A DNA stretch of 64,000 nucleotides from Anaeromyxobacter paludicola (GTDB lineage Bacteria; Myxococcota; Myxococcia; Myxococcales; Anaeromyxobacteraceae), in assembly GCF_023169965.1 (NCBI RefSeq), contig NZ_AP025592.1:558001-622000 (forward strand), in the 5' to 3' direction. The notes under the pieces are model-generated. The model saw only the letters and a list, made by a program, of their open reading frames with translations. It ran no database searches and was not told where the DNA came from. The position numbers and the translations under genes are program-made. Below are positions 12,323-20,387 of the stretch, piece by piece; within the stretch, counting starts at the first letter, position 1; each line of letters begins with the position of its first letter.

Positions 12323-13015
12323 ATGATCCACGACTTCCTCTCGATGTACCCCGCGAAGCTGCTCGAGTACGCGACCTGCGTCGGCTACCTCCTCTGCTTC
12401 GTCGGCTTCTGGAAGTACGTCCAGGGCGGCAAGCCGGCGGAGGCCCGCGCCGAGGCCCACGAGCCCGCCACCGTCCGCCAGGCCGTGTCGGAGTGGTTCA
12501 CCGTCCCGGACGGCATCTACCTGCACCCGGGGCACGCCTGGGCCCGCATCTCGGCCGACGGCGTCGTCACGGTGGGTATCGACGACTTCGCCCACAAGCT
12601 CGTCGGCCCGGCGCGCGTGGAGCTCCCGAGCGCCGGCGCGGCGGTGGTCCAGGGCGAGCCGGCCTTCGCCCTGCGCGCCGACACCCGGGCGGTGGACATG
12701 CTGTCGCCGGTGGACGGCACGGTGGTCGAGGTGAACCGCGCGCTCTCGGACAACCCCGAGAAGCTCGACGACACCTACGGCGCGGGCTGGCTCTTCCGCG
12801 TGAAGCCGCCGCGCTTCGCGGCCAACGCCAAGCAGCTCCTGCAGGGCGCCTCGGCGCGGCTGTGGGAGGCGGCGGCCGGCGAGGCGCTGGCGGCGCGGCT
12901 CAGCCCCGAGCTCGGCCAGGTGCTGGCCGACGGCGGCACGCCGGTGCACGGCATCGCGCAGGAGCTCGATCCGGTCCACTGGGACGAGCTCGCCCGCAAG
13001 TTCTTCCTCACCTAG
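12323..13015 (+). CDS. Membrane-anchored GcvH-like protein without the canonical lipoyl lysine (copy 1)
   Basis: A 230-residue protein: one TM helix (about residues 12-31), then a GcvH-like fold at about 58-165 (IYLHPGHAWARISADG, VTVGIDDFAHKLVGPARVELP, LSPVDGTVVEVNRALSDNPE, GAGWLFRVK), then a helical C-terminal part. By motif alignment the lipoylated Lys of glycine-cleavage H protein falls at Thr 121, with Arg 122 next to it. No Lys is available there, so lipoylation as in glycine cleavage looks impossible. No other glycine-cleavage genes are in the window. A structural role or an electron-transfer role in the NrfD complex is inference. It sits 10 bases after the NrfD-type gene and 14 bases before the triheme cytochrome. 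Confidence 0.85.
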   Translation: MIHDFLSMYPAKLLEYATCVGYLLCFVGFWKYVQGGKPAEARAEAHEPATVRQAVSEWFTVPDGIYLHPGHAWARISADGVVTVGIDDFAHKLVGPARVELPSAGAAVVQGEPAFALRADTRAVDMLSPVDGTVVEVNRALSDNPEKLDDTYGAGWLFRVKPPRFAANAKQLLQGASARLWEAAAGEALAARLSPELGQVLADGGTPVHGIAQELDPVHWDELARKFFLT

Positions 13016-13029
13016 GAACGGAGGACGCC

Positions 13030-13377
13030 ATGAGAACGATCCGACTGAGCAGGGCGATGGTGCTGGGGGCGGTGCTGGGGATGGGGTTCGCGACCGCGAG
13101 CCTCGCCGGCGAGCTCAAGAAGCTGCCCGCCGACGTGGTGCTGCCGCAGGGTGAGGGGAGCCCGGGCAAGGTGACGTTCAGCCACGCCTCGCACGTGGAC
13201 GCGGCGAAGCCGAGCTGCGTCACCTGCCACCCGGGGCAGTTCAAGATCCTCGAGAAGGCCAGCACCACGAGCGGTGCGCCGATCAAGCACGCCACCATGG
13301 AGAAGGGTGGCCAGTGCGGCAGCTGCCACGGCAAGGCGGCCTTCGGCTTCGACAGCTGCGACATGTGCCACAAGTAG
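13030..13377 (+). CDS. Periplasmic triheme c7-type cytochrome
   Basis: A 115-residue exported cytochrome. Residues 1-26 are a signal peptide ending ASLA. Three heme motifs follow: CVTCH, CGSCH and CDMCH. FSHASH ahead of the first motif and IKH before the second supply distal His ligands, the pattern of c7-type triheme proteins such as Geobacter PpcA. It is soluble and periplasmic and probably carries electrons between the quinone module and larger cytochromes. GGAGG lies before the ATG at 13030. It lies between the two GcvH-like genes, 14 bases after the first and 19 bases before the second. Confidence 0.92.
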   Translation: MRTIRLSRAMVLGAVLGMGFATASLAGELKKLPADVVLPQGEGSPGKVTFSHASHVDAAKPSCVTCHPGQFKILEKASTTSGAPIKHATMEKGGQCGSCHGKAAFGFDSCDMCHK

Positions 13378-13396
13378 GCGCGGAGGGGAGGACGTC

Positions 13397-14125
13397 ATGG
13401 ACGCGATCGTCAGCTTCCTGCAGGCGGCAGTGACCTTCATCGGCGGCCTCGCCGCGCGCATCGGCATCGTGCTGCTCGCCATGGCGGCGCTCGCCATCCC
13501 GGCCCTCCTGCTGCTGGCGGCGGCGCGCGGCATCCGCCGCCTCCAGCAGCGCCTCCTGGGGCTCACCCCGGTCGGCCACCTCACCTTCCGTCCCGGCCTG
13601 TTCTACGCGCCGGGGCACACCTGGGTGAGGCCCGAGGGGGACGACCTCCGCGTCGGCCTCGACGACCTGGCGCAGAAGATCGTGCCCTGGGCGCTCGCCA
13701 TCGAGCTCCCGCGACCCGGCACCAAGGTGCGCAAGGGCGAGCCCGCGGCGGTGATCTCCTGCGGCGGCAAGCGCATGGTGATCACCGCCCCGGCGAGCGG
13801 CGTGGTCTCGGTCATCAACTCGGCCGTGGCGCACGACCCCTCGCTCGTGAAGAGCGACAGCTACACCCGTGGCTGGCTCTTCCGGATGACGCCCTTCGAC
13901 ACCACCTGGCGCGCGTTCCCGAGCGGCGAGCGGGCGCGCAAGTGGTTCGAGGTGGAGGGGCACCGCTTCGACGCGTACCTCGAGTCGCACCTCGGCATCG
14001 CCGCCGCCGACGGCGGGGCGTACGTGGCGCCGCCGGCGTCCCTCCTCAGCAACGACCAGTGGGACGGGCTCATGCGGACGTTCCTCGAGGCGCCGGCCGG
14101 GCAGGCGGAGGCGAGCGTCAACTGA
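13397..14125 (+). CDS. Membrane-anchored GcvH-like protein (copy 2)
   Basis: A 242-residue protein with a long hydrophobic N-terminus (about residues 8-43, probably one or two TM helices) and a GcvH-like fold at about 65-165: FYAPGHTWVRPEGDDLRVGLDDLAQKI, KGEPAAVISCGGK, APASGVVSVINSAV, RGWLFRM. By eye Lys 125 lies one residue away from the position of the lipoyl Lys (Gly 124 occupies it), so lipoylation is doubtful but not excluded. It ends with a helical tail like copy 1. Last gene of the operon; the terminator follows 142 bases downstream. Sequence identity with copy 1 is low, so this is an old divergence rather than a recent duplication. Confidence 0.85.
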   Translation: MDAIVSFLQAAVTFIGGLAARIGIVLLAMAALAIPALLLLAAARGIRRLQQRLLGLTPVGHLTFRPGLFYAPGHTWVRPEGDDLRVGLDDLAQKIVPWALAIELPRPGTKVRKGEPAAVISCGGKRMVITAPASGVVSVINSAVAHDPSLVKSDSYTRGWLFRMTPFDTTWRAFPSGERARKWFEVEGHRFDAYLESHLGIAAADGGAYVAPPASLLSNDQWDGLMRTFLEAPAGQAEASVN

Positions 14126-14266
14126 AGGTGATCACGCCGCACGCGCCGTCGTTCACGGTGAGGCACGACGGCGCGACGAGAAGTTTCACGGTACGAGACA
14201 TGGGGTCGAAATGACCCGGCAGTAAGGAGGCTTAACGGACAGGTGATCGAATTGCGCAGAAGTTGC

Positions 14267-14311
14267 GGGAAGCGCGCGAGGACCTCTCTTGCGCGCTTCC
14301 CTTTTCCTTTT
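14267..14311 (+). terminator. Intrinsic terminator of the NrfD operon
   Basis: A perfect 11-base stem, GGGAAGCGCGC (14267-14277) with GCGCGCTTCCC (14291-14301), is followed directly by TTTTCCTTTT. It separates the operon ending at 14125 from the cytochrome operon that starts at 14476. Confidence 0.85.
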
Positions 14312-14414
14312 GCCTTACCCGTTTGAGCCGGCGGGCCGATCGAAATTGATCATAGGCAAGAAAAAAGCGCGGAAAACCGGGCGAAAACAAAGGCCCTGCC
14401 TCGACACCGCAATC

Positions 14415-14431
14415 CTGGATGCGGTATTGCT
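14415..14431 (+). promoter_or_regulatory. Candidate sigma-54 promoter of the nine-heme cytochrome operon
   Basis: CTGGATGCGGTATTGCT has the invariant GG and GC 10 bases apart and a perfect TTGCT, but its -24 block after GG departs from consensus. The predicted transcript start near 14442 leaves a leader of about 34 bases with GGGGGGACCAGG before the ATG. Weaker than the promoter at 9758. Confidence 0.4.
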
Positions 14432-14475
14432 CCCCTGCAGCAGTTCAAACGAACCCCATTTTGGGGGGGACCAGG

Positions 14476-15528
14476 ATGCTCAAGACCAGACTCTTTCTTC
14501 TAACGGCCCTGCTGGCCTTCACGGCCAGTAGAGCTCGGGCGGGTATCCCCGCCGAGCAGGACGATTGCCTCGGGTGTCACGGTGGGGACAAGTCCATGAC
14601 CATGGACCTGCCGAGCGGCGAGAAGCTGCCCATCTACGTGGACACCGCGGTCTTCGCCAAGTCGGTGCACGGCGAGATGCTGCGCTGCGCCGACTGCCAC
14701 TCGGACAAGAACGGCTACCCGCACAACTCGAAGCCGTTCAAGAACCGCCGCGACGTGACGGTGGCCTATTACGAGCAGTGCAAGGCCTGCCACTTCGCCA
14801 ACTACACGAAGACGCTCGACGGCGTGCACTTCGCGGTGCTGGCGAAGGGCAACCAGAAGGCCGCCCTCTGCGTGGACTGCCACGGCTCGCACGACATCAC
14901 CCGGCCGACCGAGCCGCGCGCCCGCATCTCGGCCACCTGCGCCGGCTGCCACCAGAAGGAGTCCGACGTCTACGTGAAGAGCGTGCACGGCAAGGCGCTC
15001 GCCGAGCAGAACCAGGACGTCCCGGTCTGCACCGACTGCCACCGCGCCCACGACATCGCCGACCCGCGCGACGGCAAGCTGTCGATGCGCACCCCCGAGG
15101 TCTGCGGCCGCTGCCACACCAACGAGAAGCTGATGGCGAAGTACGGCCTCTCCACCCACGTGGTGGACTCGTACCTCTCCGACTTCCACGGCATGTCGGC
15201 CTCGCTGCAGCGGAAGACCAAGGGCGGCCCGAAGGGCATGGTCGCCGCGGTCTGCACCGACTGCCACGGCGTGCACGACATCCTCTCGGCCAAGGACCCG
15301 ACCTCTCACACCGTGAAGGCGAACCTGGTCCAGACCTGCCGCAAGTGCCACCCCGGCGCCAACGAGAACTTCCCGTCGGCCTGGCTCTCGCACTACCAGC
15401 CGAGCTGGAACAAGGCGAGCCTGGTGTACGGCGTGCAGCTCTTCTACAAGTTCCTCATCCCCTTCATCCTGGGGTCGCTGGCGATCCAGATCGTCATCCA
15501 CCTCTGGCGAGTCGTGGTGAATCGATGA
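14476..15528 (+). CDS. Nine-heme membrane-anchored c-type cytochrome
   Basis: A 350-residue exported cytochrome with a signal peptide (residues 1-22, ending ARA), nine CxxCH motifs (CLGCH, CADCH, CKACH, CVDCH, CAGCH, CTDCH, CGRCH, CTDCH, CRKCH) and a C-terminal TM helix (about 321-344). Many motifs are followed by HD or carry nearby SVHG/FHG His that can be distal ligands. The next gene, overlapping by ATGA, is a cytochrome b. The pair resembles the bc-type menaquinol oxidases of Geobacter: CbcL is a nine-heme domain fused to a cytochrome b, and CbcBA is a two-gene version. I therefore infer a menaquinol-to-periplasm electron outlet. Heme count and topology are seen directly. Confidence 0.92.
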   Translation: MLKTRLFLLTALLAFTASRARAGIPAEQDDCLGCHGGDKSMTMDLPSGEKLPIYVDTAVFAKSVHGEMLRCADCHSDKNGYPHNSKPFKNRRDVTVAYYEQCKACHFANYTKTLDGVHFAVLAKGNQKAALCVDCHGSHDITRPTEPRARISATCAGCHQKESDVYVKSVHGKALAEQNQDVPVCTDCHRAHDIADPRDGKLSMRTPEVCGRCHTNEKLMAKYGLSTHVVDSYLSDFHGMSASLQRKTKGGPKGMVAAVCTDCHGVHDILSAKDPTSHTVKANLVQTCRKCHPGANENFPSAWLSHYQPSWNKASLVYGVQLFYKFLIPFILGSLAIQIVIHLWRVVVNR

Positions 15529-16265
15529 ACGCTCCTGCCCAGCAGCACTCCGAACAGATCGTCCGCTTCAGCTTCAGCCAGCGGCTGGAGCACATCGTCA
15601 CCATCTTCACCTTCACCGGCCTCTGCCTCACCGGGCTCCCGCAGAAGTTCTACGCGAAGGGCTGGGCGCAGTGGATGGTCGAGCACCTCGGCGGCATCGA
15701 CCAGACCCGCTGGATCCACCGGGCCATCGGCATCCTCTTCGTCACGGCCACGGTGGTGCACCTCGTGAACGGCCTCAACGCGCTCCTGTCGCGGCGCAGC
15801 GCCTTCACGATGCTGCTCAACAAGAAGGACTTCGAGGACTGCGTCCTGCAGCTGCGCTACTACCTCGGCCTCACCGACGAGCACCCCCGCTACGACCGCT
15901 TCGACTACAAGCAGAAGTGGGAGTACTGGAGCCTCTTCCTCGGGAACATCATCATGGGCCTCTCGGGCCTGATGCTGTTCTTCCCCACGGTGTTCGCGAA
16001 GGTGCTCCCCGGCCAGCTCATCCCCGCGGCGAAGGTGGCCCACTCGAACGAAGGGCTCATGGCCTTCTTCGTGATCGCGGTGTGGCACATCTACAACGCG
16101 CACCTGCAGCCGGACGTCTTCCCGTTCGACACCAGCATCTTCACGGGCAAGATCAGCCGCGAGCGCATGCTGCACGAGCACCCGCTCGAGCTGGCCCGCA
16201 TCGAGGGGCGCTCCGCCGACGACGATCACGGTCACCACGCGGATGCCTCACGCAAGGTGGGCTGA
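15525..16265 (+). CDS. Diheme cytochrome b membrane subunit
   Basis: A 246-residue membrane protein with about four TM helices (near residues 20-38, 66-86, 130-153 and 178-196). His residues suited to b-heme ligation are present: RLEHI (20s), WIHRAIG, VVHLVNG, VAHSNEG and VWHIYNAH. This is the formate dehydrogenase gamma/Ni-Fe hydrogenase cytochrome b fold. It overlaps the nine-heme gene by ATGA, and its own 3' end overlaps the M48 peptidase gene by 23 bases. The likely role is to oxidise menaquinol and reduce the nine-heme partner (inference from architecture). The C-terminus is His/Asp-rich (DDDHGHHAD). Confidence 0.9.
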   Translation: MNAPAQQHSEQIVRFSFSQRLEHIVTIFTFTGLCLTGLPQKFYAKGWAQWMVEHLGGIDQTRWIHRAIGILFVTATVVHLVNGLNALLSRRSAFTMLLNKKDFEDCVLQLRYYLGLTDEHPRYDRFDYKQKWEYWSLFLGNIIMGLSGLMLFFPTVFAKVLPGQLIPAAKVAHSNEGLMAFFVIAVWHIYNAHLQPDVFPFDTSIFTGKISRERMLHEHPLELARIEGRSADDDHGHHADASRKVG

Positions 16266-17223
16266 GCTCGCCACCCAATCGATCCTCCACACCCTCATCG
16301 CCGCCCTCTACGTCGAGGCGCTGGTGAGGGGGTGGCGGATCCGGCACCCCGACCAGCGGCTCGCCCTGCGCCTCGTGGCGCTGGCGACGCCGCTGGTCGT
16401 CGTTCCGGCCCTGGTGTTCCTCTACCCGGAGCGCCGCAGCACCGCGTTCCTCGACGACGTGGCGCTCTTCGCCGGCCGGCACTGGGACGAGGTGCGGCTG
16501 CTGGGCGCCGGGCTGCACCAGCTCTGGGCGGCCGCGCTCGGCGTGGCCGGCACGCTGCTCTTCCTCATGGACCTCCTGCCGCTCCTGCGCAGGCGGCGCG
16601 ACGAGTGGCGGGGCACCCCGCCGCCGGACGAGGTCGCCCTCCGGGTCGGCGAGCTGGCCCGGCGCCTCGGGCTGCCCCTCCCGGCCATCCACTACCGCGA
16701 GACGCCGCGCCCGCTCCTCTTCGTCACCGGGGTGCGGACGCCGGCCCTCGTCCTCTCCCGCGGCACGCTCGACCTGCTCGACCCCCAGGAGCTGCGGGCC
16801 GCGCTGGCGCACGAGCTCGGGCACCTCGCCCGGCGCGACCCGGCGGTCTCCTGGGCGCTCATGGGCGGCCGCGCGCTGCAGTTCTTCAACCCCGCCTTCC
16901 AGGTGCTCGCCCGGGCCATGGCCAAGGACGCCGAGTGGCGCGCCGACGAGGACGCGGCGCGGCTCTGCGGCGACCGGCTGGCGCTCGCCGCCGCCCTGCT
17001 GAAGCTCTATCGGGCGACCGAGGGGCTGCCGTCGCCGCCGGGCCGCCGCAACCTGCCGCTCGCCGGCGGCCTGGCCGGCCCGCTCGCCGAGGCCCGCGCC
17101 CTCGACATGGAGCGCCGCTGCCGCCGGCTGCTCGCCCCCGCGCCGTATCCAGCCCCGCTCGGCGCGGTCCGGCTCGCGGCCGCTGGCGCCGCCCTCGCGG
17201 TCCTGCTCTACTTCGTCGCATGA
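16243..17223 (+). CDS. M48-family membrane metallopeptidase (BlaR1/HtpX-like)
   Basis: A 326-residue protein with three or four TM helices (about residues 10-28, 40-60, 90-115 and the C-terminal end) and a zinc peptidase core. The core has HELGH at 190-194 and a downstream EWRADEDAA helix (231-239) that supplies the third ligand. LFVTGVRTPALVLSRGTLDLL is typical of the M48 family. It may act in envelope quality control or in regulated proteolysis linked to the following signalling genes (inference). It overlaps the cytochrome b gene by 23 bases and the next ORF by ATGA, so it is part of a run of coupled genes reaching the response regulator at 20295. Confidence 0.85.
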   Translation: MPHARWAELATQSILHTLIAALYVEALVRGWRIRHPDQRLALRLVALATPLVVVPALVFLYPERRSTAFLDDVALFAGRHWDEVRLLGAGLHQLWAAALGVAGTLLFLMDLLPLLRRRRDEWRGTPPPDEVALRVGELARRLGLPLPAIHYRETPRPLLFVTGVRTPALVLSRGTLDLLDPQELRAALAHELGHLARRDPAVSWALMGGRALQFFNPAFQVLARAMAKDAEWRADEDAARLCGDRLALAAALLKLYRATEGLPSPPGRRNLPLAGGLAGPLAEARALDMERRCRRLLAPAPYPAPLGAVRLAAAGAALAVLLYFVA

Positions 17224-17783
17224 CCGCGCCCGCCGACAGGGAGGCCTCGGGGCCGGAGCTGGCGCGCGCCGCGCTGGTGTTCGCGCTCGTGAGCGGCGTG
17301 ACCGTGATCCTCCTCGGCGCGCTCGACGCGCTGCCGTCCGTCCTCCGGGGCGAGGACCGGCGGGTCCACCCGGTCCCGACCGTGCAGGAGGCGGAGCGAC
17401 GGCTCAGGAGCCGCCTCGTGCTCCCGGCCTACTTCCCCGACACGCTCCGCTGGCCGCCGGCGCTCATCCGCGTGCAGTCCTCGCCCCCGGCCGTCGCGAT
17501 GGAGATCCAGGCGCGCGACGGCGAGCCCCGGATGCTGCTCGCGCAGTCGGTCGGCGCCGACGAGGCGCCGCCCTCGCAGCTCGTGCCCCCCTCGCCGGCG
17601 ATCGGCGTGAGCACGGTCGCGGTCGGGAAGCTCCCGGGGAAGCTCGGCCGCGTGGTCGGGCCCGACGGGCGCATCTGGTACGAGCTCAGCTGGGTGACGG
17701 CCGGGCACCGGATGGTCTACCGGTCGGCCGGCTCGCTCGAGGAGCTGCTCAAGATGGCGCGCAGCGCCCGGGAGGCCCCGTGA
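17220..17783 (+). CDS. Hypothetical membrane-anchored protein
   Basis: A 187-residue protein with one N-terminal TM helix (about residues 17-37) and a globular part that should lie in the periplasm. The region 58-110 (RLVLPAYFPDTLRWPPALIRVQ, AVAMEIQARDG) recalls DUF4367-like beta domains, but I cannot assign it with confidence. A pair of aromatic-rich strands follows (GRIWYELSWVTAGHRMVY). It overlaps both neighbours by four bases (ATGA with the peptidase, GTGA with the kinase), so it is co-translated with them. It may be a periplasmic partner or substrate of the peptidase or a helper of the kinase; neither is shown by sequence. Confidence 0.75.
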   Translation: MTAPADREASGPELARAALVFALVSGVTVILLGALDALPSVLRGEDRRVHPVPTVQEAERRLRSRLVLPAYFPDTLRWPPALIRVQSSPPAVAMEIQARDGEPRMLLAQSVGADEAPPSQLVPPSPAIGVSTVAVGKLPGKLGRVVGPDGRIWYELSWVTAGHRMVYRSAGSLEELLKMARSAREAP

Positions 17784-19645
17784 GGACGCCGTTCGAGGCC
17801 GGGGTGCCGCTGGCGCGCACCATCCACTTCCGCGTCTACCTCCTCATGGCGCTGGGGGTCTTCTTCTCCATCGCCGCCATGGCGATCGCCGGCTGGATCA
17901 AGGTGCGCAGCCTCGACGGGCGGCTCATGCAGGGGCGGCTGCGCGCCGCCGAGGCGGTCGCCGAGCACCTCGACGAGCAGCTCCGGCTCGACCTCGAGCT
18001 CCTGCTGCACGTCCCGACGCGCCAGGGCTTCGACCTCGAGGACCGGGAGTCGCGCCCCGAGCGCGAGGCGATGCACGAGGAGTACCTGCACTTCCGCTTC
18101 CCGGGGATGTACCTCGTGAACGCGCAGGGCGAGGTGGTGCAGGAGGAGCCGGCCCGCGGCGGCGCGGCGCCCACCACGCCGCCGTCGCTCGCCGGTCCGT
18201 TCCAGCAGCTGCTCGCCACCGGCCGCCCGGTGGTCTCGAACCTGCTCACGCCCGAGGACGGCGGGCGGCTCTACCAGCTCGTGCCGGTGCGCAACTGGCA
18301 GGGCCGGGTGGTCGGCGCCGTCGGCGGGCGGATGGATCCCACCCTGGCGCGCGCCGTCCGCGTGCTGCGCCACCTGGTCCCGCCGGGGGAGGGGCACGCC
18401 GACCTGCTGGACGGGAACGGGGTGGTCGTCGCCAGCACCGACCCGGCGCGCGCCCGGCGCGCCACCGAGTGCCGCGGCCACCTCGCCGAGCTCATCGCCC
18501 AGAAGAAGCCGGAGGTGGCGACCTGCGGGGGCTGCCACCCGGCGCGGATCTACGGGGCCGAGCAGGTGCGCGCGTTCGCGCCGCTCTCGGCGGCGCCCTG
18601 GGCGGTGGCGGTCTGGCAGCCGCGCGACGCCGTGGTGGCCTCGGGCGGCGAGATGCCGGCCACGTTCCTCGGGGTGGTGCTGGTGGTGGCGTTCTTCTCG
18701 GCGCTCTTCGCCTGGGGCGCGGCCCGCAGCGTGACCGAGCCCATCTACGTGCTGACCGGCGAGGCCGAGCGGATCGCCACCGGCGAGCTCGACGAGCCGA
18801 TCCCCGATCTCGGGACCGACGAGGTGGGCCGCCTCGCGGCCGCGCTCGACCGCATGCGCCGCTCGCTCGCCGGGCTCATCCGCGAGGTGGGCGACGCCAA
18901 CACGGAGCTGGAGAAGCGGGTGGAGGCCCGGACCGCCGAGCTCGCCCAGGTGAACGCCCGGCTCCGGGAGCGGGAGGCGGCGCGCCGGGAGCTGCTCCGC
19001 AAGCTCATCGGGGCCCAGGAGAGCGAGCGCAAGCGCATCGCCCGCGAGCTGCACGACGACACCACCCAGAGCCTGGCGGTGCTGGTGATGGGGCTCGAGG
19101 CCGCCTCCGCGGCCCTCCGGTCCGGCGCCGGCCAGCCGCGGCTCGACGAGGTGAAGGCGCTGGCGGTGCAGACGCTCGAGGAGGTCCACCGGATCATCCG
19201 GGACCTGCGCCCGTCGGTCCTCGACGACCTCGGCTTCTACTCGGCCGTCCGCTGGTACGCCGACAACACGCTCGGCTCGCGCGGGGTGGACGTCCGCTGC
19301 GAGATCGCCGCCACCAGCCGCCGCCTCCCGCCCGAGATGGAGACGGCCCTGTTCCGGGTCTGCCAGGAGGCGCTCAACAACGTGGCGCGGCACGCCCAGG
19401 CGGAGAAGGTGCTGGTGCAGCTCGAGCAGCAGGGCGACGTCCTCCGGATCGAGATCGAGGACGACGGCCGGGGCTTCGACCTCGCGAGCGCCGGGGGAGC
19501 CAGCGGCGGCCGGCCCCACTTCGGCCTCATGGGTATCCGCGAGCGGGTGGAGATCCTCGGCGGCAAGCTGCAGGTAGACTCGGCGCCGGGGCAGGGCACC
19601 CGGCTGTCCATCGAGGTGCCCGTGCCGCCGGAGGTCGAAGCGTGA
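17780..19645 (+). CDS. NarX-type sensor histidine kinase with a c-heme motif in its sensor domain
   Basis: A 621-residue kinase starting with GTG. Layout: TM1 (about 19-40), a long periplasmic domain (about 45-290) of double-Cache type, TM2 (about 294-316), HAMP, coiled coil (about 370-405), HisKA_3 with His 425 in RKRIARELHDDTTQSL, and ATPase domain (FRVCQEALNNVARHAQA, DDGRGFD, FGLMGIRERV). The sensor domain carries CGGCH at 249-253, a covalent heme c motif, with a second Cys at 231. It pairs with the NarL-type regulator that overlaps its 3' end (GTGA). The heme suggests redox, oxygen or nitric oxide sensing (inference). Confidence 0.93.
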   Translation: MRTPFEAGVPLARTIHFRVYLLMALGVFFSIAAMAIAGWIKVRSLDGRLMQGRLRAAEAVAEHLDEQLRLDLELLLHVPTRQGFDLEDRESRPEREAMHEEYLHFRFPGMYLVNAQGEVVQEEPARGGAAPTTPPSLAGPFQQLLATGRPVVSNLLTPEDGGRLYQLVPVRNWQGRVVGAVGGRMDPTLARAVRVLRHLVPPGEGHADLLDGNGVVVASTDPARARRATECRGHLAELIAQKKPEVATCGGCHPARIYGAEQVRAFAPLSAAPWAVAVWQPRDAVVASGGEMPATFLGVVLVVAFFSALFAWGAARSVTEPIYVLTGEAERIATGELDEPIPDLGTDEVGRLAAALDRMRRSLAGLIREVGDANTELEKRVEARTAELAQVNARLREREAARRELLRKLIGAQESERKRIARELHDDTTQSLAVLVMGLEAASAALRSGAGQPRLDEVKALAVQTLEEVHRIIRDLRPSVLDDLGFYSAVRWYADNTLGSRGVDVRCEIAATSRRLPPEMETALFRVCQEALNNVARHAQAEKVLVQLEQQGDVLRIEIEDDGRGFDLASAGGASGGRPHFGLMGIRERVEILGGKLQVDSAPGQGTRLSIEVPVPPEVEA

Positions 19646-20295
19646 GCAAGATCCGGGTCCTGATCGCCGACGACCACGCCATCCTGCGGGAGGGCGTGCG
19701 GGCGCTGCTCAAGGCGGCGGCGGACGTCGAGGTGGTCGGCGAGGCGGCCGACGGGCTGCAGGCGATCGAGAAGTGCCGCGAGCTCGAGCCAGACGTGGTG
19801 CTCATGGACATCGCCATGCCCGGGCTCGGCGGGATCGAGGCGGCGCTCGAGCTCAAGAAGACCGGCTCGCGCACCCGGGTGCTGGTGATGTCGCAGTACG
19901 AGGATCGCGAGTACGTCCGCCGCATGCTCAAGGCCGGGGCCGCGGGGTACGTCCTCAAGAAGTCGGCCGGCGCGGAGCTCGCGAACGCCATCCGCGCCGT
20001 CGCCCGCGGCGGCCTGGTGCTCGACCCGGAGGTCGCCCGCGCCGCGGTGGAGGAGGCGAGCCCGGGCGGCGCGGCGGCCGGCGATCCCTACGAGGCGCTC
20101 ACCGACCGCGAGAAGCAGGTGCTGAAGCTGGTCGCCGAGGGGAAGAGCAACAAGGAGGTCGCGGAGCTGCTCGGCATCAGCGTGAAGACCGCCATGAGCC
20201 ACCGCGAGCGGGTGATGGAGAAGCTCGACGTCCACAACCGCACCGAGCTCGTCCGCTTCGCGCTCAAGCGCGGCGTGATCCGGGTGGACGGCTAG
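19642..20295 (+). CDS. NarL/FixJ-family response regulator
   Basis: A 217-residue regulator with a receiver domain (residues 3-118, phospho-acceptor Asp 56 in LMDIAMPG, DD at 10-11, Lys in VLKKSAG) and a LuxR-type helix-turn-helix (about 150-210, LTDREKQVLKLVAEGKSNKEVAELL, SVKTAMSHRERVMEKL). The start is a GTG at 19642 overlapping the kinase stop, so the two are translated together. Expected to act on ordinary sigma-70-type promoters rather than sigma-54. Confidence 0.95.
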   Translation: MSKIRVLIADDHAILREGVRALLKAAADVEVVGEAADGLQAIEKCRELEPDVVLMDIAMPGLGGIEAALELKKTGSRTRVLVMSQYEDREYVRRMLKAGAAGYVLKKSAGAELANAIRAVARGGLVLDPEVARAAVEEASPGGAAAGDPYEALTDREKQVLKLVAEGKSNKEVAELLGISVKTAMSHRERVMEKLDVHNRTELVRFALKRGVIRVDG

Positions 20296-20334
20296 GCCGG
20301 ACCCGGCCCGCCGCCGGCGCTCAAAGAACGCCGA

Positions 20335-20364
20335 GAGCCGGCCGGGCTCGTGGCCCGCCGGCTC
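20335..20364. terminator. Hairpin between convergent genes
   Basis: GAGCCGGCCGGGC (20335-20347) can pair with GCCCGCCGGCTC (20353-20364) with one bulged base and a 5-base loop. It lies between the response regulator (ends 20295) and the convergent gene ending at 20388. There is no T-run on either side, so termination would be weak or factor-assisted. Confidence 0.4.
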
Positions 20365-20387
20365 CCGCGCTCGAGGCGATGCGCCCG

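Larger units (their letters stand above)
14126..14475. other. Intergenic region between the NrfD operon and the nine-heme operon
   Basis: These 350 bases hold a strong intrinsic terminator (14267-14311) and a candidate sigma-54 promoter (14415-14431). The stretch is visibly richer in A and T than the genes around it (for example around 14341-14400). A 27-codon frame opens at the GTG at 14243 after AAGGAGG, but it runs into the terminator and is probably not a gene. Nothing else could be supported. Confidence 0.6.

Noticed and set aside
12323-14125. Glycine cleavage system H proteins in the metabolic sense
   Set aside because: No gcvT or gcvP nearby, membrane anchors present and the lipoyl Lys position not conserved; annotated as H-protein-like instead.
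14243-14326. 27-codon frame (GTG start) after AAGGAGG
   Set aside because: It runs through the intrinsic terminator hairpin and encodes no recognisable peptide; the purine-rich stretch is more likely chance.
14443-14448. GTTCAA, the reverse of the TTGAAC motif, near the nine-heme promoter
   Set aside because: A single copy downstream of the promoter; a hexamer match is expected by chance.
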